From contig CALGCW010000085.1 in the NCBI GenBank assembly GCA_937884385.1, positions 1-17,484 on the forward strand: a stretch of DNA of 17,484 bases, given 5' to 3'. Shown piece after piece: positions 1 through 6,689 of this stretch. Position 1 is the stretch's first letter. Every line of letters begins with the position of its first letter. This DNA comes from an uncultured Clostridia bacterium. Lineage in GTDB: Bacteria; Bacillota; Clostridia; Oscillospirales; CAG-272. A model generated the notes under the pieces. The model had not been told where the DNA came from. It saw only the letters and a program-made list of their open reading frames with translations, and did no database searches. Position numbers and translations under genes: made by a program.

Positions 1-1
1 A

Positions 2-3000
2 CATATCCCGACACTCTACGGTGAGCTTACCGAAGAGGTAATTATTCGATACAACGACGCGGTATACGCTATCCTTCCCGCAGGCGTTAAGCTTGCTGAC
101 GGTGTGACGGAGCTTAAATTCTCCGGTAAAAGCGTAGAAAACGGGGAAAATATCACACTTGGCGAGGGCGATAGCGCCAAGAGCTACGATATCCACATTG
201 AGGGTATCCACGCAGATAACCAAAAGCCCATCACGGTTCATCTCGGTGCGATAGCAGAGAAGAACCTCAACGAGACTTCTCTCAAGCTCTTCCACGAGGA
301 CGTGCAGATGACAAGAGTGAGCAGTATCGCTGATTTTGCTATCAGCAATCAGTTCACATACAATCCCGATAACGGCACGGTTGTAATCTACGTTAACCAT
401 TTCTCCGTTTTCTCGGCGGTAAATACTTATGCAGATGAGTGGGATGGAAAAAGTGACACAACTTGGTACAACGAGAATGACATAGAGTTTACACTCACAA
501 CTGCGGAGCAGTTTGCAGGCTTTAGAGATCTTGTTGACGATGGAAATACCTTCGCAGGTAAAACTGTAAAGCTTGGCGTGGATATTGACCTTGCTGATAA
601 GCCCTTCGATCCCATCGGATTTGGCTATTATGATGATGACAATTCCGACGGAAAGACAAATTATAGAGTCTTTATGGGCACTTTCGACGGTGCGGGCCAC
701 ACAATTTATAATCTTTACCAGAATTGTTGGGAGCTTGACCCCGACAAGACAAATTACAGCACGTATACGTACAGCACAGCAGGCGCAGGCTTGTTCGCAT
801 CCATTAAGGACGCAACAATAAAGAATCTTGCTGTAAGCGGTGCGGAAATCGTATTTGAGTGCGTTGATATGGGCGTGGTAGTTGGCTACGCACAGGGAGA
901 ATGCCACTTTGAAAATATCATTGTTACAGATTCTAACATTGCAAACTACAACCGTTATACAGGCGGTGTTGTAGGTGAGGTCAGCTACGGTTCTTATGGA
1001 ATTGATACAACCAAGGGTTATAGCCATACGTTTAAGAACGTAGTTGTTGACTCTTCCGTTAAGGTTTCCGGTCTTTGGGGTTCCTTTGGCTGCGGAATGG
1101 GCGGCGTGATCGGCGGCAAATGGGGCGATGCAACAGTTAAGATGGAGAACGTTATATCTGCGGCAGAGATGGACGTATATAACGACGTTGTTTCCGCTTA
1201 TCAGTGGTATGCATTCCGCGGTTGCGGTATGCTTATCGGTCATACTGAGGAGCCCTACTCCGACGGCAGACACTCCGGTAATGCAACAGCAAGCTTCTTG
1301 ACCTGTGAAAATGTTAAGGTTTACTACGGCGATTGGGTAAATTACCACTACTATGAATTTGAGAATCAAGACAATACAACCGGTCAGAGATACCCTTGGG
1401 TAAGAGCTGAAGCAGGTGAGTATTGCGACGCTTTCTCCAATATCAGATACGGCGTTCCTACACATAATGGTAAAAAGGTCAGCGACTTGACTGAAGAAGA
1501 ACTCAAGGCAATAGCAACTGACTACACTCCCATCGTCTTCGACCAGCTCTATGGTGCAGACCGCGGTATGTACGGTACTGCTACACATGAGGGTGTGACG
1601 GTACATAATAAAAACACAAAGACGATATACATCCACAATGGTGCAGGATGGACAAATCTTAAACTTTACTATTGGTTTGCAAATGGTGAAGAAAGATGGA
1701 CAACAGTAGCAGAAGGCGTTTCTATGAGTGATATGGAAACATCTACAGCGGGTGTATACAAGGTTAATATTCCTGCTTATGCTGAAGGCTTCAAGATTAC
1801 AGCTGATAATGATAATACCACTGCAGAAATACTTTTAGCTGATGTAACAGATAATGAACATATTTCACTCGAAGGCGAGCATATTCATGCTTTTGTAAAT
1901 CAAGAATGCGTATGTGGAGCAGTTAGATTTGAATTCGGTGCGAATGGGGAAGATCACTCGGATGGTTCTGAAGCAAAGGATTATTCCGAAACTGTAAACG
2001 AGTACACTCTTACATTGACAGGATTGTCCAAGGTTTATAAGTCTGCTAACGATGCCGGTGGTAACTCTTGCTTGAAGCTTGGAACAGGTAGCGATACAGG
2101 TTCATTTACGTTTACCATTCCTGAAAATGTAACACAAGTAATTATTTACGTTGCTAAGTATAAAGCGAATGAATCAACAGTAGTAATTAATGGTACAGAG
2201 CATAACCTTACCAAAAATTCCAATGATGGTGAGTATGATGAGATCGTAGTTGATACTACAAAAACTAAGACAATAACAGTTGCTACAACAAGTTCCGCAA
2301 AACGTTGTATGGTTAACTCTATTGTATTTATAGTAGAAAAGCTTGACCACGAGCATAATTACACGTCCGTTGTAACCGATCCTACCTGTACGGAGGACGG
2401 ATATACCACGTATACTTGCTCAATTTGCGAACATAGCTATGTAGAAGCGGGAGAGAAAAAGACGGGACACAGCTATAATGAAGTAGTTACGACCGAACCT
2501 ACATGCACGGAAAAAGGCCAAAAGACATTAACATGTTCTGCTTGCGGAGATAGTAAGATAGAAGAAATTGATACAATCGAGCATAACTATGTTGACGGTG
2601 TATGCTCAATGTGTAGCGACGAGCTTTCCCAAAACCCTGTTTGGCAGATTGTGACCGATGCTTCTGAACTCAAAGCTGGTGATAAAATAGTGATTGTTGC
2701 TAAAGACTATAACTATGCCTTGAGTACAACTCAAAAAGATAATAATAGAGGACAAGCAACTGTTACAAAGACTGATGAACAGATCACATTTGGCAATGAC
2801 GTCCAGATTTTGACACTTGAAGTAGGTACAGTTGACGGAACATTTGCATTCAATACTGGTTCCGGATATCTCTATGCTGCAAGTTCTTCAAGCAACTATC
2901 TTAGAACAGAGACATCAATGTCTACTAATAGTAGCTGGAGCATTACCATTGCCAACGATGGCACTGCAACCATAGTGGCACAGGGTACTTACACCAGAAA

Positions 3001-3517
3001 TACAATGCAATATAATCAGTCAAGTTCACTCTTTGCTTGCTATGCATCTGCATCTCAGAAAGCAATCGTAATTTATAAGCTTGAAGGCGGAAACAGCTCC
3101 GATTCTGAAGGCGGTGAGACGCCTAATCCCAATCCCGATCCCGAAACACCTACAGAACCCACAAAAGTTCTTGAAATTACCGTGGATGACTTTAATTCAA
3201 CTTCGTATGCTGCTAATAACAATACCAAAACAGAAGGTGGTTATTCCTACACGTCATATCAGGTTATGAATCAAAGCAACACAATGCAGTGGCAGAAGGG
3301 CAAGGGTTACATCACCATTGCCATTAATGATTTTGTTAAGCTTGAAATGAAGTCAACTGCAGGTGCATATACCGTTACAGTTGGTGGCAAAAAAGTTGAC
3401 GGCACAACTCTTGATGGCGTAACAACTTATGATCTAAGCAGTTTCTCTGGAGAAGTCAAAATCGCAGAAAGCGGCAGTGCAACCGGTAAGGTTGAATACT
3501 TGAAATTCTATAAATAA
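2..3517 (+). CDS. Large multidomain surface/secreted protein, 5'-truncated by window edge
   Basis: The reading frame is open from the first complete codon, so the true start lies outside; the GTG at 104 is only an internal codon. Visible segments, by nucleotide: a mixed beta region (2-430); a GLUG/beta-helix-like region with many aromatic and Gly residues (about 480-1540); a stretch resembling starch-binding CBM26 modules (about 1590-1840, 'IYIHNGAGWTNLKLYYW'); a Cys-containing 'HIHAF..ECVCGA' unit (about 1880-1925); a beta-sandwich-like region to 2340; two or three 'TCTEDGYTTYTCSICEH'-type Cys repeats (about 2350-2625); a 'VWQIVTDASELKAGDKIVIVA' domain (2635-3085); a Pro/acidic linker (3100-3165); and a final beta domain. 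No C-terminal sorting signal or membrane anchor is visible. An extracellular role in glycan binding or adhesion is inferred; any signal peptide would be outside the window. The exact function is unknown. Confidence 0.85.
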   Translation, partial: HIPTLYGELTEEVIIRYNDAVYAILPAGVKLADGVTELKFSGKSVENGENITLGEGDSAKSYDIHIEGIHADNQKPITVHLGAIAEKNLNETSLKLFHEDVQMTRVSSIADFAISNQFTYNPDNGTVVIYVNHFSVFSAVNTYADEWDGKSDTTWYNENDIEFTLTTAEQFAGFRDLVDDGNTFAGKTVKLGVDIDLADKPFDPIGFGYYDDDNSDGKTNYRVFMGTFDGAGHTIYNLYQNCWELDPDKTNYSTYTYSTAGAGLFASIKDATIKNLAVSGAEIVFECVDMGVVVGYAQGECHFENIIVTDSNIANYNRYTGGVVGEVSYGSYGIDTTKGYSHTFKNVVVDSSVKVSGLWGSFGCGMGGVIGGKWGDATVKMENVISAAEMDVYNDVVSAYQWYAFRGCGMLIGHTEEPYSDGRHSGNATASFLTCENVKVYYGDWVNYHYYEFENQDNTTGQRYPWVRAEAGEYCDAFSNIRYGVPTHNGKKVSDLTEEELKAIATDYTPIVFDQLYGADRGMYGTATHEGVTVHNKNTKTIYIHNGAGWTNLKLYYWFANGEERWTTVAEGVSMSDMETSTAGVYKVNIPAYAEGFKITADNDNTTAEILLADVTDNEHISLEGEHIHAFVNQECVCGAVRFEFGANGEDHSDGSEAKDYSETVNEYTLTLTGLSKVYKSANDAGGNSCLKLGTGSDTGSFTFTIPENVTQVIIYVAKYKANESTVVINGTEHNLTKNSNDGEYDEIVVDTTKTKTITVATTSSAKRCMVNSIVFIVEKLDHEHNYTSVVTDPTCTEDGYTTYTCSICEHSYVEAGEKKTGHSYNEVVTTEPTCTEKGQKTLTCSACGDSKIEEIDTIEHNYVDGVCSMCSDELSQNPVWQIVTDASELKAGDKIVIVAKDYNYALSTTQKDNNRGQATVTKTDEQITFGNDVQILTLEVGTVDGTFAFNTGSGYLYAASSSSNYLRTETSMSTNSSWSITIANDGTATIVAQGTYTRNTMQYNQSSSLFACYASASQKAIVIYKLEGGNSSDSEGGETPNPNPDPETPTEPTKVLEITVDDFNSTSYAANNNTKTEGGYSYTSYQVMNQSNTMQWQKGKGYITIAINDFVKLEMKSTAGAYTVTVGGKKVDGTTLDGVTTYDLSSFSGEVKIAESGSATGKVEYLKFYK

Positions 3518-3526
3518 GCCATCTTT

Positions 3527-3561
3527 AAGCATGCGCCCTCGGGCGCGTGCTTTTTGTTTTT
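3527..3561 (+). terminator. Rho-independent terminator of the surface protein gene
   Basis: Stem AAGCATGCGCCC pairs with GGGCGCGTGCTT (one T-G wobble, tight loop), followed by TTTTTGTTTTT. It starts 9 nt after the stop codon at 3517 and separates the surface gene from the acyltransferase unit. Confidence 0.9.
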
Positions 3562-3590
3562 ATTGAGCTTGGTGAAATTTGCAAATAATG

Positions 3591-3619
3591 TTGATTTATG
3601 CGAAAGCTTGTGTTATACT
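3591..3619 (+). promoter_or_regulatory. Sigma-A promoter for acyltransferase unit
   Basis: -35 TTGATT (3591-3596), 17-nt spacer, extended -10 TGt-TATACT (3614-3619). Transcription would start near 3626. That lies downstream of the in-frame ATG at 3598, which argues for the start at 3652. Confidence 0.7.
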
Positions 3620-3651
3620 TGAAATATATTCTAAAAAAGAGAGGTGAGGGA

Positions 3652-4575
3652 ATGGCTGTCGGCAATAAGAAAAACGGACTTATCGAGCTATTTCGTTTTT
3701 TGTGCTCGGTTTGGGTCGCGTATTTTCACGGTTTCTTTCCCGTGCTTTCAGATAAATTTAACGGCGAGAACGTTTCCGTTGACTTTTTCTTTCTCGTTTC
3801 GGGATTTTTCTTCTTAAAGTCGATCGATAAATATCTTGAAAGACCCACCGCAGAGGGAATTCGCTTCATTATTTGGGGCAGGAGCAAGAGGTTCATTGTG
3901 CCGCTTGCGATATCCTTCGTCTCGATCTGCTTGTGCAACCTTATCTTTCCGCTTGAGTTCAACGGCTTCAACTGGCCGCTTAGCTTCTTGTGGTTCTTTG
4001 CGGCGCAATTCTTGCTTTTGTCGCTCTATTACGTGCTTCTCAAAAGGTTAAAAAGCATTACAAAATTCAACGTTATTTGTCTTATAGTCGTTTGTGTATG
4101 CATTTCGCTTTGCACTCTTGAGCTTGCCCAATTCTACCGCGTGGCAAGAGCGCCCGGAATGCTTGCGCTCGGTATGCTCGTTTCTCAAATTCCAAAATTG
4201 AGCATCAAGCGAAAGGATGGGGAAGAGTTGAAAAAGCTCAATCTTGCCCTGAATGCCATTGGGTTTGCCATCTGCGCGATCGCGTTTATCTATTTTGCGT
4301 ATCTGCCCGGGCAGGCGACCTGGAAGGTGCATTTGCTTTGTTGTGTTATTTCTCCATTGCTCATATATTTTGCCAATGCACTTCCGGTTTACAGCAAGCT
4401 GCTTAATTTGCTTGGAGAAATCAGCGTGTTTATTTACCTTGCCCAATTGCCGATACTTTTCCATCACTATTTAGTCAGCAGGGATACAAGAGACCAATTT
4501 CCGCTTCTTTGTATCTGCGCTTTGGCTATGTTCATCATTAACAGAGTGGTGAATAATAAGAAATTAATAAAATGA
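3652..4575 (+). CDS. Acyltransferase family 3 (OafA/YrhL-like) integral membrane protein
   Basis: A 307-residue, very hydrophobic protein with about ten predicted membrane helices. The N-terminal pattern fits Acyltransferase_3 proteins: 'LIELFRFL' (Arg15), then 'VAYFHGFF' with His26, the likely catalytic or acyl-handling histidine, then 'VDFFFLVSGFFF' (43-54) and 'GRSKRFIVPL' (76-85). Family members transfer acetyl or other acyl groups to extracellular sugars such as capsule, teichoic acid or peptidoglycan, acting in the membrane. The start at 3652 is chosen over the in-frame ATG at 3598 because GAGAGGTGAGGGA sits just before it and the promoter's predicted transcription start lies between the two ATGs. 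The next gene begins 13 nt downstream, so the two are probably co-transcribed. The acyl donor and target cannot be read from the sequence. Confidence 0.85.
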   Translation: MAVGNKKNGLIELFRFLCSVWVAYFHGFFPVLSDKFNGENVSVDFFFLVSGFFFLKSIDKYLERPTAEGIRFIIWGRSKRFIVPLAISFVSICLCNLIFPLEFNGFNWPLSFLWFFAAQFLLLSLYYVLLKRLKSITKFNVICLIVVCVCISLCTLELAQFYRVARAPGMLALGMLVSQIPKLSIKRKDGEELKKLNLALNAIGFAICAIAFIYFAYLPGQATWKVHLLCCVISPLLIYFANALPVYSKLLNLLGEISVFIYLAQLPILFHHYLVSRDTRDQFPLLCICALAMFIINRVVNNKKLIK

Positions 4576-4588
4576 AGGGAAATACGTA

Positions 4589-5149
4589 ATGACAGAGCTT
4601 GAAAAAATTGCTTATGCGAAATCATTTATAGATAAATTAGCAAATGGGATCAATCCCTTGGACGATAAGCCGATCCCCGAGGGTGATATTGCCAACAACG
4701 TTCGTCTTTCTAGGTGTTTTTTCTACGTGTCCGATGTTTTAAGGCAGGTAATCGAAAACGAGGGAGTAGGGGCTAAACGTGACAGAAGACCGCGCAAGCA
4801 GGAATTCAATCTCAACGCTGCGCAGAGAGCAAGGCTTCTCGTTTCCTCGTACCCTATTACAGTCAGTGAGATTGCAAATAATCTAAATAAGTTCGTAAAT
4901 ATCGAAACAACCAAAAGGATCACTGCCTCTGCCATAAATGATTGGCTTATGAGCATGGGACTTCTGGAAAATATCATACTTTCGAACGGCAAGAAGAGGA
5001 AGGGCACCACCGACCGCGGAAATCAAATGGGAATATTCGTCGACGAGCGCAACGGTCAGTTCGGGCAGTATTACGCCATAATTTTTACTTCGGAAGCCCA
5101 ACAGTTCATATATGATAACTTAGACGCAATAATTGCCTATAAAGCTTAG
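4589..5149 (+). CDS. Hypothetical protein with possible C-terminal winged-helix segment
   Basis: A 186-residue soluble protein that I cannot assign to a named family. The N-terminus (1-58, 'EKIAYAKSFIDKLANGINPL', then 'NNVRLSRCFFYVSDVLRQVIENE') is helical and looks like a compact conserved domain. After a basic linker (63-71), residues 75-135 ('ARLLVSSYPITVSEIANNLN' and 'ITASAINDWLMSMGLLE') have the spacing of a helix-turn-helix or winged-helix unit. The C-terminus (145-186) is a beta-helix unit ending 'FIYDNLDAIIAY'. An AAGGGA ribosome site lies 8 nt before the ATG. It directly follows the acyltransferase gene (13 nt gap). A DNA-binding or adaptor role is a guess from the helix pattern only. 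Confidence 0.75.
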   Translation: MTELEKIAYAKSFIDKLANGINPLDDKPIPEGDIANNVRLSRCFFYVSDVLRQVIENEGVGAKRDRRPRKQEFNLNAAQRARLLVSSYPITVSEIANNLNKFVNIETTKRITASAINDWLMSMGLLENIILSNGKKRKGTTDRGNQMGIFVDERNGQFGQYYAIIFTSEAQQFIYDNLDAIIAYKA

Positions 5150-5330
5150 CTATAAGCACTTTGTTTTGCTTGAGACCGTTATCTCATAAGGAAAAATTCC
5201 TTAATATTTGGATGTAAAAGGTAGTGTTGAGAATAAAAATGGACTCAATAGATGAGTTTTGTAGTTTAGAAAAAAATAAGTGGGCTACAAATAAATGATA
5301 AGAATTATATGGATTTGACAGTAATATATT
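5150..5330. other. Intergenic segment, mostly featureless
   Basis: AT-rich spacer between the 186-residue protein gene and the bidirectional terminator. The only structure seen is a 7-bp stem with AAA loop (TAAGGAA/TTCCTTA, 5187-5203) that lacks a T-tract, so it is not a convincing terminator. A 19-codon ORF beginning 'MDSIDEF' has no ribosome site and is not called. Confidence 0.5.
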
Positions 5331-5366
5331 AAAGAAAAATCGGGAATCCTACGACTCCCGATTTTT
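5331..5366. terminator. Bidirectional rho-independent terminator
   Basis: A perfect 11-bp inverted repeat, AAAAATCGGGA (5335-5345) and TCCCGATTTTT (5356-5366), with a 10-nt loop. The 5' A-run gives a U-run on the minus strand (UUUUUCUUU) and the 3' T-run serves the plus strand. It can end both the acyltransferase unit read rightward and the candidate minus-strand RNA read leftward. Confidence 0.85.
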
Positions 5367-5379
5367 AGTTTGAGTGTAA

Positions 5380-5409
5380 ACTTGAACTTGCGGCCTCTAC
5401 CACCCCAAA
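5380..5409 (-). other. tRNA-Pro(GGG)-like 3'-half fragment
   Basis: The minus strand reads TTTGGGGTGGTAGAGGCC then GCAAGTTCAAGT. This fits, in order, an anticodon loop TTGGGGT, a 3' anticodon stem GGTAG, a variable loop and a T-arm start ending in TTCAAGT. The 5' anticodon stem is absent (GCCCT instead of CTACC) and the 3' T-stem does not pair, so it cannot be a working tRNA. It may be an attachment-site relic of an element integrated in a tRNA-Pro gene, or a tRNA-like part of the candidate ncRNA. A T-box-like reading (GGGUGGUA..CCGC) is also possible. Confidence 0.3.
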
Positions 5410-5415
5410 GGGCTA

Positions 5416-5497
5416 ATATTCACCACTTTACGAGCAAATTCACCATTTATTTATCAAATTACAACCATATTTGTTGAAATATAACCGTAATTTGTGG
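5416..5497. repeat. Four contiguous degenerate 20-21 bp direct repeats
   Basis: Units at 5416-5435, 5436-5455, 5456-5476 and 5477-5497 begin ATATTCACC, AAATTCACC, AAATTACAACC and AAATATAACC, each followed by an AT-rich half. The spacing is close to two helical turns, as in protein-binding iterons or integrase arm sites. Units 3 and 4 also form the two arms of the 18-bp RNA hairpin, so the repeat pattern may be a by-product of RNA structure. Confidence 0.4.
5455..5494 (-). other. 18-bp RNA hairpin with four G-U wobbles
   Basis: On the minus strand CAAAUUAC pairs with GUAAUUUG and AUAUUU pairs with AAAUAU around a CAAC loop. Between these helices, GGUU faces GGUU, giving four consecutive G-U pairs. 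On the plus strand the same positions would be A-C mismatches, so the fold favours a minus-strand transcript. Confidence 0.55.
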
Positions 5498-5603
5498 GAT
5501 ACGCCCCCACTTTCGTCACACTTGTGTTGCAACTATTTTAGTTAGTTGTAACGTTTAGTTGATACGAAAATAGAGGTAAAACCCATATTTCATCTCTAAA
5601 TAT

Positions 5604-5632
5604 ATTATACCACTTGACTTCAAATAAGTCAA
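5604..5632 (-). promoter_or_regulatory. Minus-strand sigma-A promoter of candidate ncRNA
   Basis: Read on the minus strand: -35 TTGACT (5627-5632), 17-nt spacer, extended -10 TGg-TATAAT (5604-5609). The predicted transcription start is near 5597. It points away from the Fic gene and has no protein gene downstream before the terminator. Confidence 0.75.
5614..5632. promoter_or_regulatory. Inverted repeat over -35 of ncRNA promoter (possible operator)
   Basis: A perfect 7-bp inverted repeat, TTGACTT (5614-5620) and AAGTCAA (5626-5632), with a 5-nt spacer, covers the -35 box and spacer of the minus-strand promoter. It has the size and placement of a repressor site. The binding protein is unknown. 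Confidence 0.4.
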
Positions 5633-5665
5633 TATGCTTTTGATTATTTCCAAATTTGATCGATA

Positions 5666-5730
5666 TTTGTGAAATCATTAGCGGCAAAATATCGTGAATA
5701 ATATTTCACAAAATATATTGATAATTTGCC
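5666..5730. promoter_or_regulatory. Two nested inverted repeats upstream of Fic gene
   Basis: Outer pair: TTTGTGAAAT (5666-5675) with ATTTCACAAA (5703-5712), a perfect 10-bp match. Second pair: GGCAAAATATC (5683-5693) with GATAATTTGCC (5720-5730), 9 of 11 matching; its right arm overlaps the Fic -35 box. They interleave between the two divergent promoters. The Fic protein has an N-terminal helix-turn-helix-like segment, so autoregulation here is plausible but inferred. Confidence 0.45.
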
Positions 5731-5746
5731 GATAATGTGATATAAT
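5718..5746 (+). promoter_or_regulatory. Sigma-A promoter of Fic gene
   Basis: -35 TTGATA (5718-5723), 17-nt spacer, extended -10 TGa-TATAAT (5741-5746). It is followed 28 nt later by the ATG at 5775, with GGAGGTGA in between. This is the best consensus promoter in the window. Confidence 0.85.
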
Positions 5747-5774
5747 ATTACCGATAGATATTGGAGGTGATGTT

Positions 5775-6662
5775 ATGAACTATACAACAGTAGCCGAAAT
5801 TGCGAAAAAGTGGGGCGTGTCCGAGCGCGCGGTGAGAAATTATTGCGCTGAGGGCCGTGTTGCAGGAGCGATCCTTGAGGGTAAGACTTGGAAGATTCCC
5901 GATAACGCCGATAAGCCTGTCCGAAAGAAGAGAAATGACGCCGTTAATACCTTGCTTGACGTTTTAAAAGAAGAGAAAAAAGCGAAGCTCCGCGGCGGCA
6001 TTTATCATAAAGTGCAAGTCGATTTGACGTATAATTCAAATCACATTGAGGGCAGCCGCCTGACTCACGATCAGACGAGATATATTTACGAAACCAATAC
6101 CATCGGAATCGTTGACGAGGCGGTACGTGTTGACGATATTATTGAAACGACCAATCACTTCCGTTGCATTGATTTCATCATCGACAAGGCAAATGCGAGC
6201 TTGAGTGAGACCAGCATCAAGCAGCTTCATTATTTGCTTAAAAGTGGCACGAGTGACAGTCGCAAGGATTGGTTTGCGGTGGGGGAATATAAGAGATTGC
6301 CCAATGAGGTCGGCGGAATGGACACCCCGATGCCCGAAGAGGTTGCAGAGAAAATTAAGTCACTTTTGACTTGGTACAATTCGCTTGAAAACGTAACGCT
6401 TGAGGATATAATCGAGTTCCACGTGCGATTTGAGAAAATTCACCCTTTCCAGGACGGAAACGGCCGTGTCGGTCGATTGATTATGTTTAAGGAGTGCTTG
6501 AAGAACAATATCGTGCCGTTCATAATCGATGAAAATCATAAGCTCTTCTATTATCGCGGACTCAAGGAATGGACTCGCGAGCGCGGTTATCTCGTCGAAA
6601 CCTGCCTCTCTGCACAGGATAATTTTAAGCTGAGATTGGATTATTATAGGATCAAATACTAA
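5775..6662 (+). CDS. Fic family protein with N-terminal HTH-like domain
   Basis: A 295-residue protein. The Fic motif HPFQDGNGRVGR (223-234) is complete, with catalytic His223, Asp227 and the Asn/Arg residues that hold ATP. Fic enzymes usually transfer AMP from ATP to a Ser, Thr or Tyr of a target protein. An inhibitory-helix motif of the (S/T)xxxE(G/N) type, SNHIEG (88-93), lies N-terminal of the Fic core, so activity is probably self-restrained. Residues 3-45 ('TTVAEIAKKWGVSERAVRNY', then 'GKTWKIPDNA') look like a MerR/excisionase-type helix-turn-helix for DNA binding. The start is fixed by GGAGGTGA 5 nt before the ATG. It is a single-gene unit: own promoter, own terminator, no adjacent antitoxin gene. 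The target is unknown. A regulatory rather than toxic role is possible given the HTH. Confidence 0.9.
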   Translation: MNYTTVAEIAKKWGVSERAVRNYCAEGRVAGAILEGKTWKIPDNADKPVRKKRNDAVNTLLDVLKEEKKAKLRGGIYHKVQVDLTYNSNHIEGSRLTHDQTRYIYETNTIGIVDEAVRVDDIIETTNHFRCIDFIIDKANASLSETSIKQLHYLLKSGTSDSRKDWFAVGEYKRLPNEVGGMDTPMPEEVAEKIKSLLTWYNSLENVTLEDIIEFHVRFEKIHPFQDGNGRVGRLIMFKECLKNNIVPFIIDENHKLFYYRGLKEWTRERGYLVETCLSAQDNFKLRLDYYRIKY

Positions 6663-6689
6663 AAAGACGACCATGCGGTCGTCTTTTTT
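6661..6689 (+). terminator. Rho-independent terminator of Fic gene
   Basis: Perfect 12-bp stem AAAAAGACGACC / GGTCGTCTTTTT with loop ATGC and a closing T-run. It overlaps the TAA stop codon (6660-6662). Confidence 0.95.

Larger units (their letters stand above)
5330..5597 (-). ncRNA. Candidate structured noncoding RNA (undescribed), divergent to Fic gene
   Basis: The minus strand has a near-consensus promoter (5604-5632) and, about 268 nt on, a strong terminator (5331-5366), with no credible ORF between (longest early reading frames 12-14 codons, no good ribosome site). In RNA order the segment can form: a long-range UUUCGU/ACGAAA helix (5564-5569 with 5511-5516) enclosing a GUUACAACUA/UAGUUGCAAC hairpin (5526-5552, one A-C mismatch); a GUGGG/CCCAC hairpin (5494-5510); an 18-bp hairpin with four consecutive G-U pairs (5455-5494); a tRNA-like segment (5380-5409); an AGUUU/AAACU hairpin; and the terminator. 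It matches no RNA family I know. The function may be regulatory, possibly linked to the Fic gene; this is inference. A transcript has not been shown. Confidence 0.5.

Noticed and set aside
104..106. GTG as start of the surface protein
   Set aside because: The frame is open to the window edge and there is no ribosome site; it is an internal Val codon.
3598..3651. In-frame upstream ATG as start of the acyltransferase gene
   Set aside because: It lies within the promoter (spacer and -10 at 3597-3619), has no ribosome site, and the ATG at 3652 has GAGAGGTGAGGGA in front of it.
5239..5298. Small ORF 'MDSIDEF...' of 19 codons
   Set aside because: No ribosome site, no recognised product, and very AT-rich surroundings make it a chance frame.
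5380..5409. T-box riboswitch (GGGUGGUA..CCGC similarity)
   Set aside because: The T-box core is interrupted (GAGG insertion), no terminator/antiterminator switch pairing with the final hairpin is seen, and there is no minus-strand gene downstream to regulate.
5330..5597. Retron-type ncRNA
   Set aside because: No reverse transcriptase gene is present in the window and the long paired a1/a2 ends of retron RNAs are not seen.
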